64,000 nt of DNA, from NCBI GenBank assembly GCA_017612655.1, contig JAGAFM010000047.1:1-64000 (forward strand). The letters run 5' to 3'. Positions 16,356 through 25,218 of this stretch are shown in pieces. The stretch's first letter is position 1. Each line of letters begins with the position of its first letter. The DNA is from Clostridia bacterium. Lineage in GTDB: Bacteria > Bacillota > Clostridia > Oscillospirales > CAG-272. The translations under genes were made by a program, and so were the position numbers. Under the pieces are notes generated by a model. The model saw nothing but the letters and a program-made list of their open reading frames with translations, was not told where the DNA came from and searched no databases.

Positions 16356-19345
16356 GCCGCCTCGCCTCCCTCGCCCTGATTCTCTTCCTGCTGAGGTTCT
16401 TCCGGATTCTCTTCCCCTGTTGTATCCTCTTCGGTCGGTGGTTCCGGATCGGTAACGGGCTCCGTATCTACAGTGACTTCGGGCTCCTCCGACGTATCCT
16501 CTTCTGTCGTCGGCTCCTCCGTCGGAGGTTCTGTCGGGGGCTCCGTCGGGGGCTCCGTCGGAGGTGCTGTCGGGGGCTCCGTCGGAGGTTCCGTTGGAGG
16601 TTCCGTCGGAGGTTCCGTCGGAGGTTCCGTGACTTCTTCCGTCTCCGTAACCTCTTCCGTTGCCGGCGGATCGTTGGAATGATCCACATAGTGTTCATAG
16701 CAGAAAGAGTTTGCCGCCCTGTTGATTACGTACCCGTTGGAAGTCCCGATGTATCGGTCTTCCGGAACCAGGGACTGGAAGAACGGATCCGTCCAGCTGT
16801 CCGTCACCCCGTCTCTCCAATTCCACTCCCGCCACACATACTGCGCATCGTATACAACAACTTCAGTCGGAAAATCCCGGTTCTCCACCCGAATCAGGCT
16901 GACCTGCGTCAGATTCTCTTCCGGGCAGTCGTCGCAGGCGACTGCACCGGTCACCTTGTCATAATTCACGAGAACGTGACAGTCGCAGGCCTCCGTCGGA
17001 ACGGTCTCAAGAGTGAAGTATCCCGTATCCTGCCTCGATCCTCTCAGATCGTGCCGGCAGCTGTCGGTAATCAGTTTTCCGGAGTCGATGCAGTAGGTCG
17101 CAGTCACAACGCCTGCGGCCAGTTCGAACTGCTTGAGCTGTGTGCCGTTCGCCTTTGCTTCGGCGATGATCGGCTCGTGAATTTTAGTCATGACCAGATC
17201 CCAGATCGCAGTAGCGGGGCTGACCGTGGAAATATTGCCTATGGTTCTGAGTTCTTTGTACCCGAACCAGCAGACACCGAGATAGTAGGGGGTATAGCCG
17301 CAGAACCAGCGATCGTAGTCATCCGTAGCGGTACCCGTTTTTCCGGCAACATCCATGGAATTCTGCAGCGTGACCGCTTTCGCGGTTCCGTTTTTCACGA
17401 CGTTCTGAAGCATCTTCGTCATGATGCACGCCGTCTGATCGCTGACAACGACGGAACTCTTCTGCTCATTGTCAAGAAGAACATTCCCGTTTTTGTCGAT
17501 GACCTTAGTATAGGTCCGGGATTCCGAGTAGATTCCGTCATTGGCCAGGAAAGTGTAGGCCTGCGCCATTTCCCGGGGACTGACGCCGATCGTAAGAGCT
17601 CCGAGCGCCAGCGGGGCATAGGAGATATCCGACATAACCATTCCGTCGACCCGGGTATAGGTTTCCACGATATCTGTCATTCCGATTTTTTGAGAAAACT
17701 TGAAAGAATTCTCGAGGCCCAGCTTGTCCAGAACCTTCATGGCGACCGTGTTCACGGAGCGTTCCACCGCAGAGTTGACGGTTGTGAGACCCCGGTAGAT
17801 CGCAGGAAGGTTTGCCGGATAGGCGGTATAGGTCGTCGTTCCCCACTGGGACACTTTCTCATTGAACATGAAGGGAGTGTCGTCTATCACCGTTCCGTAG
17901 GTGATCTCCCCCGCCTCCAGCGCAGGAGCGTAGACGGTCAACGGTTTAATGGAGGAACCGGGAGACCTCTTCGCCATCGTAGCCAGATTATAGCTTCTGG
18001 AATTGGTCTTTACGCCTCTTCCTCCGACCAGACCGAGAATATTCCCGTTTTCCGGGTTCAAAACCACCATGGCGCACTCGGGACGGATCGCACTGGCAAC
18101 GCTCGGAAAATTGTAGTCGTTTTTGAACACATCTTCCATCGTCTGCTGTATAAAAGGATCCATGCAGGTGTAAATGGACAGTCCTTCCGAATACAGCAGG
18201 CGGGAGGCGGCAATCCTGGACATGTCGTACTCTTTCTGAAGATCGGCAATTACGTCCTCGATCACGGCATCGGTGTACCAGGAGTTGGTCGTATTCTGCG
18301 CCACCTCCTCAACGGAAATGTGAAGTTCCAGCTCTTGAGAAATGGCGGTATCGTATTCGGAACGGGTGATCTTCCCCTGATTCAGCATTTCGATCAGAAC
18401 CGCTCTCCGGCGTTCCTTGTTCTCCTCAGGATGGGAATAGGGATTGTATGCGGTGGGGGATTTCGGGATGGCTGCAATCGAAGCACATTCGAGAAGAGTC
18501 AGTTCGGAAACATTTTTGCTGAAATACTTCTGCGCAGCAGCCTGAACTCCGTAGCTGCCCTGCCCTAGGTTGATGATATTCAGATACAGTTCCAGAATCT
18601 CCTCTTTGGATTTCTGCTTCTCCAGATTCAGGGCGCGGAAGATTTCCTGAACTTTTCTCTGAATGGTCGCAGCATTGTCGCCTGTCAGATTCTTGACCAG
18701 CTGCTGGGTAAGAGTGGAACCGCCCGCCACGCCGGAGCCGAAGAAGAATCCAAGGCCTGCCTTGGCCGTCGTGACCCAGTCCACGCCATCATGTTCCCAG
18801 AACCGCTTGTCTTCGATCGCGATGAACGCGTTGATCAAATTCTTGGGAATCTCGCTGTATTTTGCCCACAGACGGTTCTCGGACTGGTACAGGCGCTGAT
18901 CCTCCATCTCCACCGGAACTCCGTCCGGGTCTTCGGAATAATCCATATAGTAAAGGCGAGTGGTCAGATCCTGGTCGGTCGTCAGGTTGCTGACGTCAAT
19001 GCTCGGATCCACGTAGTTTTTGATCCAAAGCGCAAATACCCCGGCGACAATGGTTCCCGTAATCATCGCGATCAGGCCGATCGTAATCAAAATGTTCAGA
19101 ACCCAGGACAGGATGCGAAGGATGACGGACCCGAAAACAATTCCCGCGTCCGCGACCTCTTTTCCCCATTCCGTGTCGCTTTTTTTGGTGTTTTCCACAG
19201 GACGCCTGTTGACATGGGCCCGGTTCGGGGATTGATTCGCCGCTTCGGCATTCTGCCGCCGCGTCTGGTCAATCACAACCGCCCTCGTCTGTTCGCCGTC
19301 GTTTCCGGAACGGTTTTCATTCTCTGGTTTTTGCGTTTGATTCAT
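16352..19345 (-). CDS. Class A penicillin-binding protein (PBP1A-type transglycosylase/transpeptidase)
   Basis: The 997-residue bifunctional peptidoglycan synthase has a cytoplasmic N-terminus of about 70 polar residues, one membrane helix near residues 75-105, and a GT51 glycosyltransferase domain with catalytic Glu178 in EDKRFWEHDGVD. The transpeptidase domain has Ser464 in the SSIK SxxK motif, SVN as SxN, and KTGT. It polymerises lipid II and crosslinks strands outside the membrane. After about residue 890 comes an acidic Pro/Thr/Glu-rich tail with about ten TEPP units, probably spanning or contacting the wall. It follows dnaE by 43 bases and overlaps the flavin reductase start by 4 bases, so it heads or joins the proCBA transcript. 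Confidence 0.95.
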   Translation of the reverse strand: MNQTQKPENENRSGNDGEQTRAVVIDQTRRQNAEAANQSPNRAHVNRRPVENTKKSDTEWGKEVADAGIVFGSVILRILSWVLNILITIGLIAMITGTIVAGVFALWIKNYVDPSIDVSNLTTDQDLTTRLYYMDYSEDPDGVPVEMEDQRLYQSENRLWAKYSEIPKNLINAFIAIEDKRFWEHDGVDWVTTAKAGLGFFFGSGVAGGSTLTQQLVKNLTGDNAATIQRKVQEIFRALNLEKQKSKEEILELYLNIINLGQGSYGVQAAAQKYFSKNVSELTLLECASIAAIPKSPTAYNPYSHPEENKERRRAVLIEMLNQGKITRSEYDTAISQELELHISVEEVAQNTTNSWYTDAVIEDVIADLQKEYDMSRIAASRLLYSEGLSIYTCMDPFIQQTMEDVFKNDYNFPSVASAIRPECAMVVLNPENGNILGLVGGRGVKTNSRSYNLATMAKRSPGSSIKPLTVYAPALEAGEITYGTVIDDTPFMFNEKVSQWGTTTYTAYPANLPAIYRGLTTVNSAVERSVNTVAMKVLDKLGLENSFKFSQKIGMTDIVETYTRVDGMVMSDISYAPLALGALTIGVSPREMAQAYTFLANDGIYSESRTYTKVIDKNGNVLLDNEQKSSVVVSDQTACIMTKMLQNVVKNGTAKAVTLQNSMDVAGKTGTATDDYDRWFCGYTPYYLGVCWFGYKELRTIGNISTVSPATAIWDLVMTKIHEPIIAEAKANGTQLKQFELAAGVVTATYCIDSGKLITDSCRHDLRGSRQDTGYFTLETVPTEACDCHVLVNYDKVTGAVACDDCPEENLTQVSLIRVENRDFPTEVVVYDAQYVWREWNWRDGVTDSWTDPFFQSLVPEDRYIGTSNGYVINRAANSFCYEHYVDHSNDPPATEEVTETEEVTEPPTEPPTEPPTEPPTEPPTAPPTEPPTEPPTEPPTEEPTTEEDTSEEPEVTVDTEPVTDPEPPTEEDTTGEENPEEPQQEENQGEGGEAA
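16510..16632 (-). repeat. In-frame 12-bp tandem repeat coding TEPP units in the PBP tail
   Basis: About ten copies of a 12-base unit (plus-strand form GTCGGAGGTTCC with synonymous variants) encode (Thr-Glu-Pro-Pro)n, with one TAPP variant. In-frame units of this kind can vary in copy number by slippage without breaking the reading frame. Confidence 0.85.
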
Positions 19346-19388
19346 GTTTGACCTCGATTGATTTCTTTCATCCGCTGTAGGGGATTCT

Positions 19389-22300
19389 TTATTTCACAAT
19401 GACGTTGTCCTTGCCCAGGAGTTCGATCAGAAGTCCCAGAACAAAAGGAGTCAGCCGAATTCCTCTGCACAGATCTTTTCGGTACTTCGCCTCCGCTGTT
19501 CCGTAAAATACGACAGGAAGGGGTCCCTCAAAAATCTCCGCAAGATTCTTTGCCTTTCGAAATCCCTCGTCCGTTTCCGTATTCCCTACCCTCAGATACA
19601 GAATTCTCGGATTTTCCGGAAAAGGGGGTTCGTTTTCTGCCGGAGCGGCGGGAGGCTCCGTTTCGCTGCGAACGGGAGTATCAGCTTCTCCCTCGATATT
19701 TCGCAGGGAAGACAGTTCCGAAGCCAGCAGTCTCGGGTTCTCGTCTTCTTTCGCCTGGATTTCTCCGACAATGAGGATAGGAGAATCCGGAAACAGGAGG
19801 GCGGAAGACGACGCAAACAGCTTCGGGAAGATCACGACTTCCATGGACGCAAACCGGTCTTCTACGGTGAGGAATGCCATCTCCTCTCCCTTTTTCGTGA
19901 CCTTTCGATTCAATCCCGTCACGATTCCGGCCACGGTAACCCTCTGGCCGTCCGAGAATCGGCTTCCCAGATCGGAAGGAGATTCTTCCGTTCCCTCCTC
20001 GGACTCCTCGGAGAATGAGGCAAGCAGTTCCCCGACGGTTACGGGGTGGATCCGGTTCAGAACGTCCGCGTATTCGTCCATCGGATGACCGGAGAAATAC
20101 TGTCCGGTCATTTCCTTTTCCATGCGGAGAAGCTGGTTTACGGGCAGTTCGGGAACATCCGGATAAGAATACCCTCCCATTCCGGTATCAGAATGCGCAG
20201 CATCCGTTTCCTCCGAAAAGGCGGAGAACAGATCCATCTGACCGGAGGCTGCCTTTTTGGCCAGTCCCGCATGGTCCTCGATGATCTTTTCATACGAAAG
20301 AAGCAACTGGCTTCTGCGCAGGTTCATCGAATCGAATGCGCCTGCCTTGATCAAGGCCTCAACCTGCTGCTTGGAGCAGTCCCATCTGCTCATCCGGGAG
20401 ATGAAGTCCTCAAAATCGGCAAACGGGCCGCGGGTTTTCCGTTCTTCCATCAGCTCTTCGACAAATCGGAGACCGATTTTCCGAACGGCGAGCAGTCCGA
20501 ACCGGATGGAGGCTTTTCCGTTCCGATCCGTCACGTGATAATACTCTGCGCTTTCATTGACATCCGGAGGAAGAATCGGGATCCCGTTTCGGGAAGCCTC
20601 TTCGATGTACTCCGCGGTCTTGGCTTGATAACCGGACACGGAAGTCAGAAGAGCGGAATAATAGGCACCCGGGTAATGGGTTTTCAGAAAGGCGGTTCGG
20701 TAGGATGTCAGCGCATAGGCGGTCGCATGGCTTTTGTTAAACGCATACTTCGCAAATGACGCCATGTCATCGTAGAGTTTGTTTGCGACCTCCTCGGAAA
20801 TCCCAAGGGATACAGCTCCAGGTATTTCGACGTTCCCGTTCTCGTCCCGTTTTCCGAAGACAAAGAACCGGCGCTCCTCCTCCATGATCTTCGTTTTCTT
20901 TTTGGCCATCGCCCGCCGAACGAGATCCGCGCGGGCATAGGAGTAACCGGCCAGTGTTCTGCAGATTTCCATAACCTGCTCCTGGTACACGATGCATCCG
21001 AAGGTCACATCAAGAATTCCGGAGAGCAGCGGTGTCGGGTAGTGGATCCGGGAGGGGTCGTGACTGTTCTCAAGAAAAGTCGGGATAGAATCCATCGGGC
21101 CGGGCCGGTAGAGAGAAATCGCGGCGATGATCATTTCCAGATTGGAAGGCTGAAGGTTGGAGAGCATGGATCTCATCCCGCGGGATTCCAGCTGGAAGAC
21201 GCCTACGGTATCTCCGCGGGAAATGGCCGCGTAAGTTTTCTGGTCGTCCAGCGGAACTTCGGAAATCCGGAAATCCGGGACGGTATCCCGAATCTGATTT
21301 TCGGCATCTTCCATAATCGTGAGAAAACGCAAACCGAGGAAATCAATCTTCAGAAGGCCGAGTGCGGCAATGGTATCCATGTCGTACTGCGTCACCGGCG
21401 CTCCGGAGTTTTCCGCCAGCGGAACATAATCGGTAACCGGCCTGTCCGTGATGACAACTCCCGCGGCGTGGGTCGAGGCGTGACGCGGCATCCCTTCGAT
21501 GGCAAGAGCGATCTCGATCAGATTCCTGACCTCTTCTTCCTCCTCTATCATCCGTTTCAGCTCCGGGTTGTCCTTCGCTTCGCCCAGCGTAATCCCGGGC
21601 CCAAGCGGAATTGCCTTCGCGACGGCATCCACTTTGGCATAAGACATTCCCAAAACTCTTCCGGCATCGCGGACCGAAGAACGGGCGGCGAAGGTTCCGA
21701 ACGTGATTATCTGGGCAACGTGATCCTCGCCGTAGCGCCGTCTGACGTAGGAGATGACCTCGCCTCTTCTACGATCGCAGAAATCGATATCGAAATCGGG
21801 CATGCTGATCCGTTCCGGATTCAGAAACCGTTCAAACATCAGCTGGAAGCGAATCGAATCAACCTCCGTAATTCCGATCAGATACGCAACAAGACTTCCC
21901 GCCCCGGATCCTCTTCCGGGACCGACGGGTATTCCCTCTCCCTTTGCATAACGGATGAAGTCCCAAACGATCAGATAGTACTCGGCGTATCCCATGGAAC
22001 AGATCACGGAGAGTTCATACTCAATCCGCTCCCTGTATACCGACTCGGGATACCGTTCGTCAAAAACGATTTTTCCCTCCGCGCATTTTTCGGAGAATCC
22101 CTCCTCGGCCAGACGCCTGAGATAGTCTTCGGGACGGGACCCGTCCTCCGTGCGAAAGGCAGGAAGAAACAGCTGATCGAATGTGAAATCAAACCGGCAG
22201 CGCTGCGCAATCCGGGAAGTGTTCCGGAGCGCTTCGGAGTCGTCCGGGAAAAGCGCCTCCATCTCCTGCGTGGTTTTGTAGTAATACTCGTCCGTCTCAA

Positions 22301-23027
22301 ATCCGAGCGGTCTCCCGTCCGCCAGAACGGAACCGGTCTGGATGCACATCAAAACGGCCTGCGTCCCCGCATCCTTGCGTTTCGGATAATGCGCATCGTT
22401 CGTCACGACCATGGGGATTCCGAGTTCCCCGGAAAGCAGGCGGATTCCCCGGTTGACCAGACGGTCCTCCGCGCTTCCGTGATCCTGCATCTCCAGGAAG
22501 AAATTCCCGTCGCCGAACACGCGGTTCGACCAGAGCGCGACCCGCTTTGCTTCCTCATAATCCCCGCGCACCAGAGCTCTCGGGATTTCCCCTCCCAGGC
22601 ATCCGGAGAGACAGATCAGCCCCTCGTGCCGCTCTTCCAGCAGGGATCGGTCGATCCTCGGTCTCCCGTAAAAACCGTCCAGAAATCCCCGGGACACCAG
22701 ATATGTCAGGTTCCGGTACCCCGTTTCATTTTCGCAGAGGAGCACGAGGTGAGTGTAAGAAATCCCGCCTACCTGCCCCCGGTCCAGTCTGGACCCGGGA
22801 GCGACATAAACCTCGCACCCGATAATGGGACGGATCCCTGCCTCTTTGCAGGCCCGGTAAAACGCGACGGCACCGAACATGTTGCCGTGATCGGTCAGAG
22901 CAACGGCGGTGTGTCCTGCCTCTTTTGCCAGCTTCGGGAGATCGGAAATCCGGATCGCGCCGTCCAGAAGACTGTACTCGCTGTGCAGGTGGAGATGGAC
23001 AAATTCAGACGGATCCAGATGTTCCAT
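19389..23027 (-). CDS. dnaE: DNA polymerase III alpha subunit, DnaE type
   Basis: The 1212-residue replicative polymerase starts with a PHP domain (FVHLHLHSEYSLLDGAI, with the clustered His residues). It has the C-family polymerase palm with the catalytic aspartates in PDFDIDFCDRRR near residue 410 and the PGRGSGAGSLVAYL segment, then helix-hairpin-helix and an OB-fold region after about residue 1000 (RVTVAGIVTGLNRK). There is no internal 3'-5' exonuclease, so it is DnaE rather than PolC. In Firmicutes DnaE extends primers before PolC takes over. It lies between whiA (57 bases upstream) and the PBP gene. A TGTAACGTTTTACA palindrome lies 40 bases before the start. Confidence 0.97.
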   Translation of the reverse strand: MEHLDPSEFVHLHLHSEYSLLDGAIRISDLPKLAKEAGHTAVALTDHGNMFGAVAFYRACKEAGIRPIIGCEVYVAPGSRLDRGQVGGISYTHLVLLCENETGYRNLTYLVSRGFLDGFYGRPRIDRSLLEERHEGLICLSGCLGGEIPRALVRGDYEEAKRVALWSNRVFGDGNFFLEMQDHGSAEDRLVNRGIRLLSGELGIPMVVTNDAHYPKRKDAGTQAVLMCIQTGSVLADGRPLGFETDEYYYKTTQEMEALFPDDSEALRNTSRIAQRCRFDFTFDQLFLPAFRTEDGSRPEDYLRRLAEEGFSEKCAEGKIVFDERYPESVYRERIEYELSVICSMGYAEYYLIVWDFIRYAKGEGIPVGPGRGSGAGSLVAYLIGITEVDSIRFQLMFERFLNPERISMPDFDIDFCDRRRGEVISYVRRRYGEDHVAQIITFGTFAARSSVRDAGRVLGMSYAKVDAVAKAIPLGPGITLGEAKDNPELKRMIEEEEEVRNLIEIALAIEGMPRHASTHAAGVVITDRPVTDYVPLAENSGAPVTQYDMDTIAALGLLKIDFLGLRFLTIMEDAENQIRDTVPDFRISEVPLDDQKTYAAISRGDTVGVFQLESRGMRSMLSNLQPSNLEMIIAAISLYRPGPMDSIPTFLENSHDPSRIHYPTPLLSGILDVTFGCIVYQEQVMEICRTLAGYSYARADLVRRAMAKKKTKIMEEERRFFVFGKRDENGNVEIPGAVSLGISEEVANKLYDDMASFAKYAFNKSHATAYALTSYRTAFLKTHYPGAYYSALLTSVSGYQAKTAEYIEEASRNGIPILPPDVNESAEYYHVTDRNGKASIRFGLLAVRKIGLRFVEELMEERKTRGPFADFEDFISRMSRWDCSKQQVEALIKAGAFDSMNLRRSQLLLSYEKIIEDHAGLAKKAASGQMDLFSAFSEETDAAHSDTGMGGYSYPDVPELPVNQLLRMEKEMTGQYFSGHPMDEYADVLNRIHPVTVGELLASFSEESEEGTEESPSDLGSRFSDGQRVTVAGIVTGLNRKVTKKGEEMAFLTVEDRFASMEVVIFPKLFASSSALLFPDSPILIVGEIQAKEDENPRLLASELSSLRNIEGEADTPVRSETEPPAAPAENEPPFPENPRILYLRVGNTETDEGFRKAKNLAEIFEGPLPVVFYGTAEAKYRKDLCRGIRLTPFVLGLLIELLGKDNVIVK

Positions 23028-23083
23028 TCCTTCCCGTTCTCCTTCCCGCCGTTTTTTATGCAGATGTGTAACGTTTTACATAA

Positions 23084-23977
23084 TCAGACTTTCGACTGTT
23101 TCTGTTTCCGGAGGCTGTTCGAATAATCAAGAATTTTGCAGAGACGATGGTTCATTCCCGATTTGGTGAGAGGGGGATTGTGCAGTTCCGCCAGCAGGCG
23201 AAGGGGCAGATCCGGGTTCTCATCTCGAAGAACCGCCGTCAGGCGAAGTTCCTCAGGGAGCTGATTGAGTAGTCCGTTCTCTCGAAGATACCGGATGGCT
23301 TCGAGCTGTGCAGCGGCAGCTCCCGCTGATTTTCCGATATTCGCCATCTCGCAGTTGGAAAGACGGTTTGCGCTGTTTCGAAGATCCTTGTAAATCTTCG
23401 CGTTCATGATTTCCAGGGAAGATTTTGTTGCGCCGAGGTAGGTCAGGACATCTTCGATGGATTCGCTCCCTTTGTAATAGAGGACGGTCTCCCCGCGCCG
23501 GACGCTCTGTCTGGGGGCGAGCCCCTGCTTCTCAAGAAGCGCGCTGACCGTCTTCGCGGTTTTCTCATCCAGGGAAAAATCCAGGTGATAGGAGGAACGG
23601 GGATCCGAAACGCTCCCGGACACCAGAAAAACGCCGCGCAGAAAACTCGGAATGCAGTTCTGGCATCGGAAACCTTCCTCCGGAGAGAAAAGGGTCCGGT
23701 TTCGGGCAATCATGCCGCTGTCAAAGCGAATTGAGGAATCCGGATCCTCGCCGGATGCGGGGAGAACCGGGATCCGGTCGCGGTCTTCCTGAGTCAGGAA
23801 CTCCCGCAGCAGTTCCTCCGCCAGCCTGGACACGGAACTGTTCCGGACGGAAAGAAACGCATTCTCCCCTTCCCGGACCGTTCCCGTCAGAATGCCGGAG
23901 AGAAGCGCGCGCCTGCAGCATGCTTTTTTCAGATAGATCCCGCACAGACCCTCTTTGGTCTCGGCCGCGAAGGACAT
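23084..23977 (-). CDS. whiA: WhiA, LAGLIDADG/HTH DNA-binding protein
   Basis: The protein has 297 residues from the ATG at 23977, where MSFAAETKEGLC begins as in family members and GAAAGAAGGGG lies just upstream; the frame is open to 24094 but that extension is non-homologous. The N-terminal half is the degenerate homing-endonuclease fold that has lost nuclease activity. The C-terminal half is a helix-turn-helix (around NRLSNCEMANIGKSAGAA and the LRLLAELHNPPLTKSGMNHRL region). WhiA controls sporulation septation in Streptomyces and influences cell division and chromosome segregation in Bacillus. In many Firmicutes it sits beside rapZ and yvcK; here those are missing and it is placed between murB and dnaE. 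Confidence 0.95.
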   Translation of the reverse strand: MSFAAETKEGLCGIYLKKACCRRALLSGILTGTVREGENAFLSVRNSSVSRLAEELLREFLTQEDRDRIPVLPASGEDPDSSIRFDSGMIARNRTLFSPEEGFRCQNCIPSFLRGVFLVSGSVSDPRSSYHLDFSLDEKTAKTVSALLEKQGLAPRQSVRRGETVLYYKGSESIEDVLTYLGATKSSLEIMNAKIYKDLRNSANRLSNCEMANIGKSAGAAAAQLEAIRYLRENGLLNQLPEELRLTAVLRDENPDLPLRLLAELHNPPLTKSGMNHRLCKILDYSNSLRKQKQSKV

Positions 23978-24053
23978 CGCTTCCCCTTCTTTCCGTCGGT
24001 CGATGGATTGTATAACGTTAATAGTGTGTATCGTTATATTATTGTGTATCGTT

Positions 24054-24965
24054 TTATAGCTCCGTTTGGGGGATCGTACGGATCTCGCAGACAATGTCGA
24101 TTCCGAACCGTCTTTTGATCTCGTCCCGTATTACGGAGATCAGCTGCCGCACTTCCGCGGAGGTGGCATGTCCCCGATTGACGATGAACCCCGCGTGCTT
24201 TTCGCTGACCTGCGCATCCCCGATCTGAAACCCCCGGAGCCCCGCCTCATCGATCAGTTTCGAGGTATAGGTTCCCGGATAGCGCCGGAACACGCTTCCG
24301 GCGCTCGGATACTCCAGCGGCTGCTTGTCTTTCCTTCTTTGCAAGTAGTCTTTCATCTCTTCCCGAATCTTCTCCGGATTCCCCGGAGAAAGGCGGAAAT
24401 CCGCCCCGAGGATGATCAGATTTCGTTTCTGAAAGACGGAGGAACGGTAGCCGAATTCACAGGCTTCCCGCGAGAGAGTCAGTCTGGTACCTTCGACGGG
24501 ATCGTAACAGAAAACCGAAGTAACCACGTCCGCGGTTTCTCCGCCGTAGGCACCCGCATTCATCAGCAGTGCGCCCCCGACAGTCCCAGGGATTCCGTAG
24601 GCAAAGGAAAAGCCGGAAAGGCCGGCGTTGCAGACGGTCACGGCAAGACCGGTAAGGGAAACTCCGGCGGACGCATGGACTCCTGTTCCGTTCACGCGGC
24701 ATTCGGTACAGTTTTCGGTGGAAAGGACACAACCGCGGAACCCGTCGTCATCTGCCAGAAGATTGGAACCTTTTCCGATGACAAAGAAAGGAATTTCGTT
24801 GGCCGTGCAGATTTCGGCGGCGAGGCAGATGCCGTCCTCGGAATCCGGCGTCACCCAGAGATCGGCTTTTCCGCCGATCCGAAACGACGTCCGCTCGGCA
24901 AGAGAAACATCCCTTTCCGTTCGGAGAGACGCGTCCTGGAAAGCCTGCAAAGCAGATGCGATCAA
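24054..24965 (-). CDS. murB: UDP-N-acetylenolpyruvoylglucosamine reductase, type II, TTG start
   Basis: I place the start at TTG 24965 because AAGGAAGGAG lies 4 bases before it and the resulting 303 residues match the usual length. The open frame runs to 25127, but its first 54 residues are Arg/Lys-rich and unlike the family. Motifs are the FAD-binding RTSFRIGGKADLWV and GKGSNLLADD, the GIPGTVGGALLMNAGAYGGE block, the catalytic Ser in the PSAGSVFRRYPG segment, and a C-terminal Glu in ICEIRTIPQTEL-like context. It reduces UDP-GlcNAc-enolpyruvate to UDP-MurNAc, an essential cytoplasmic step of peptidoglycan synthesis. The 76 bases to whiA are AT-rich with repeated ATCGTT motifs. Confidence 0.95.
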   Translation of the reverse strand: MIASALQAFQDASLRTERDVSLAERTSFRIGGKADLWVTPDSEDGICLAAEICTANEIPFFVIGKGSNLLADDDGFRGCVLSTENCTECRVNGTGVHASAGVSLTGLAVTVCNAGLSGFSFAYGIPGTVGGALLMNAGAYGGETADVVTSVFCYDPVEGTRLTLSREACEFGYRSSVFQKRNLIILGADFRLSPGNPEKIREEMKDYLQRRKDKQPLEYPSAGSVFRRYPGTYTSKLIDEAGLRGFQIGDAQVSEKHAGFIVNRGHATSAEVRQLISVIRDEIKRRFGIDIVCEIRTIPQTEL

Positions 24966-25218
24966 GGTACTCCTTCCTTTCCGCCGTGCCCTTTTGCGCA
25001 CAGGCTGTTTTCCCGGGAAAACTGCCGGTGAGTCTTCCCCCGGGTATTTTCCGCCCCGTTTTCGTCGAATTGCGGAATTTCTTCCTTTATTATAGCAGAA
25101 AACCGGTCGCCCGTCACCAGTTTTCATAAAAATTCACTGATTGTTTCCACCAATGACAAAGAGAACAAACGATTTGTGAAACGCTTCCGTATATCGCTAT
25201 ACTATTCGGTTTAACGTT

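Noticed and set aside
16510..16632. Tandem 12-bp repeats as a CRISPR-like array
   Set aside because: Repeats are directly adjacent without spacers and encode TEPP units in frame with the PBP tail.
16679..18568. 629-codon open frame opposite the PBP gene
   Set aside because: Antisense shadow of a well-supported class A PBP, with Arg/Gly-rich composition typical of shadows.
23067..23080. TGTAACGTTTTACA as a catabolite (CcpA cre) site
   Set aside because: The central CG is displaced by one base from the cre consensus, so the core does not match.
21042..23126. 694-codon open frame on the plus strand opposite dnaE
   Set aside because: It mirrors dnaE codons on the opposite strand, has no recognisable domain and no RBS; dnaE is a certain gene.
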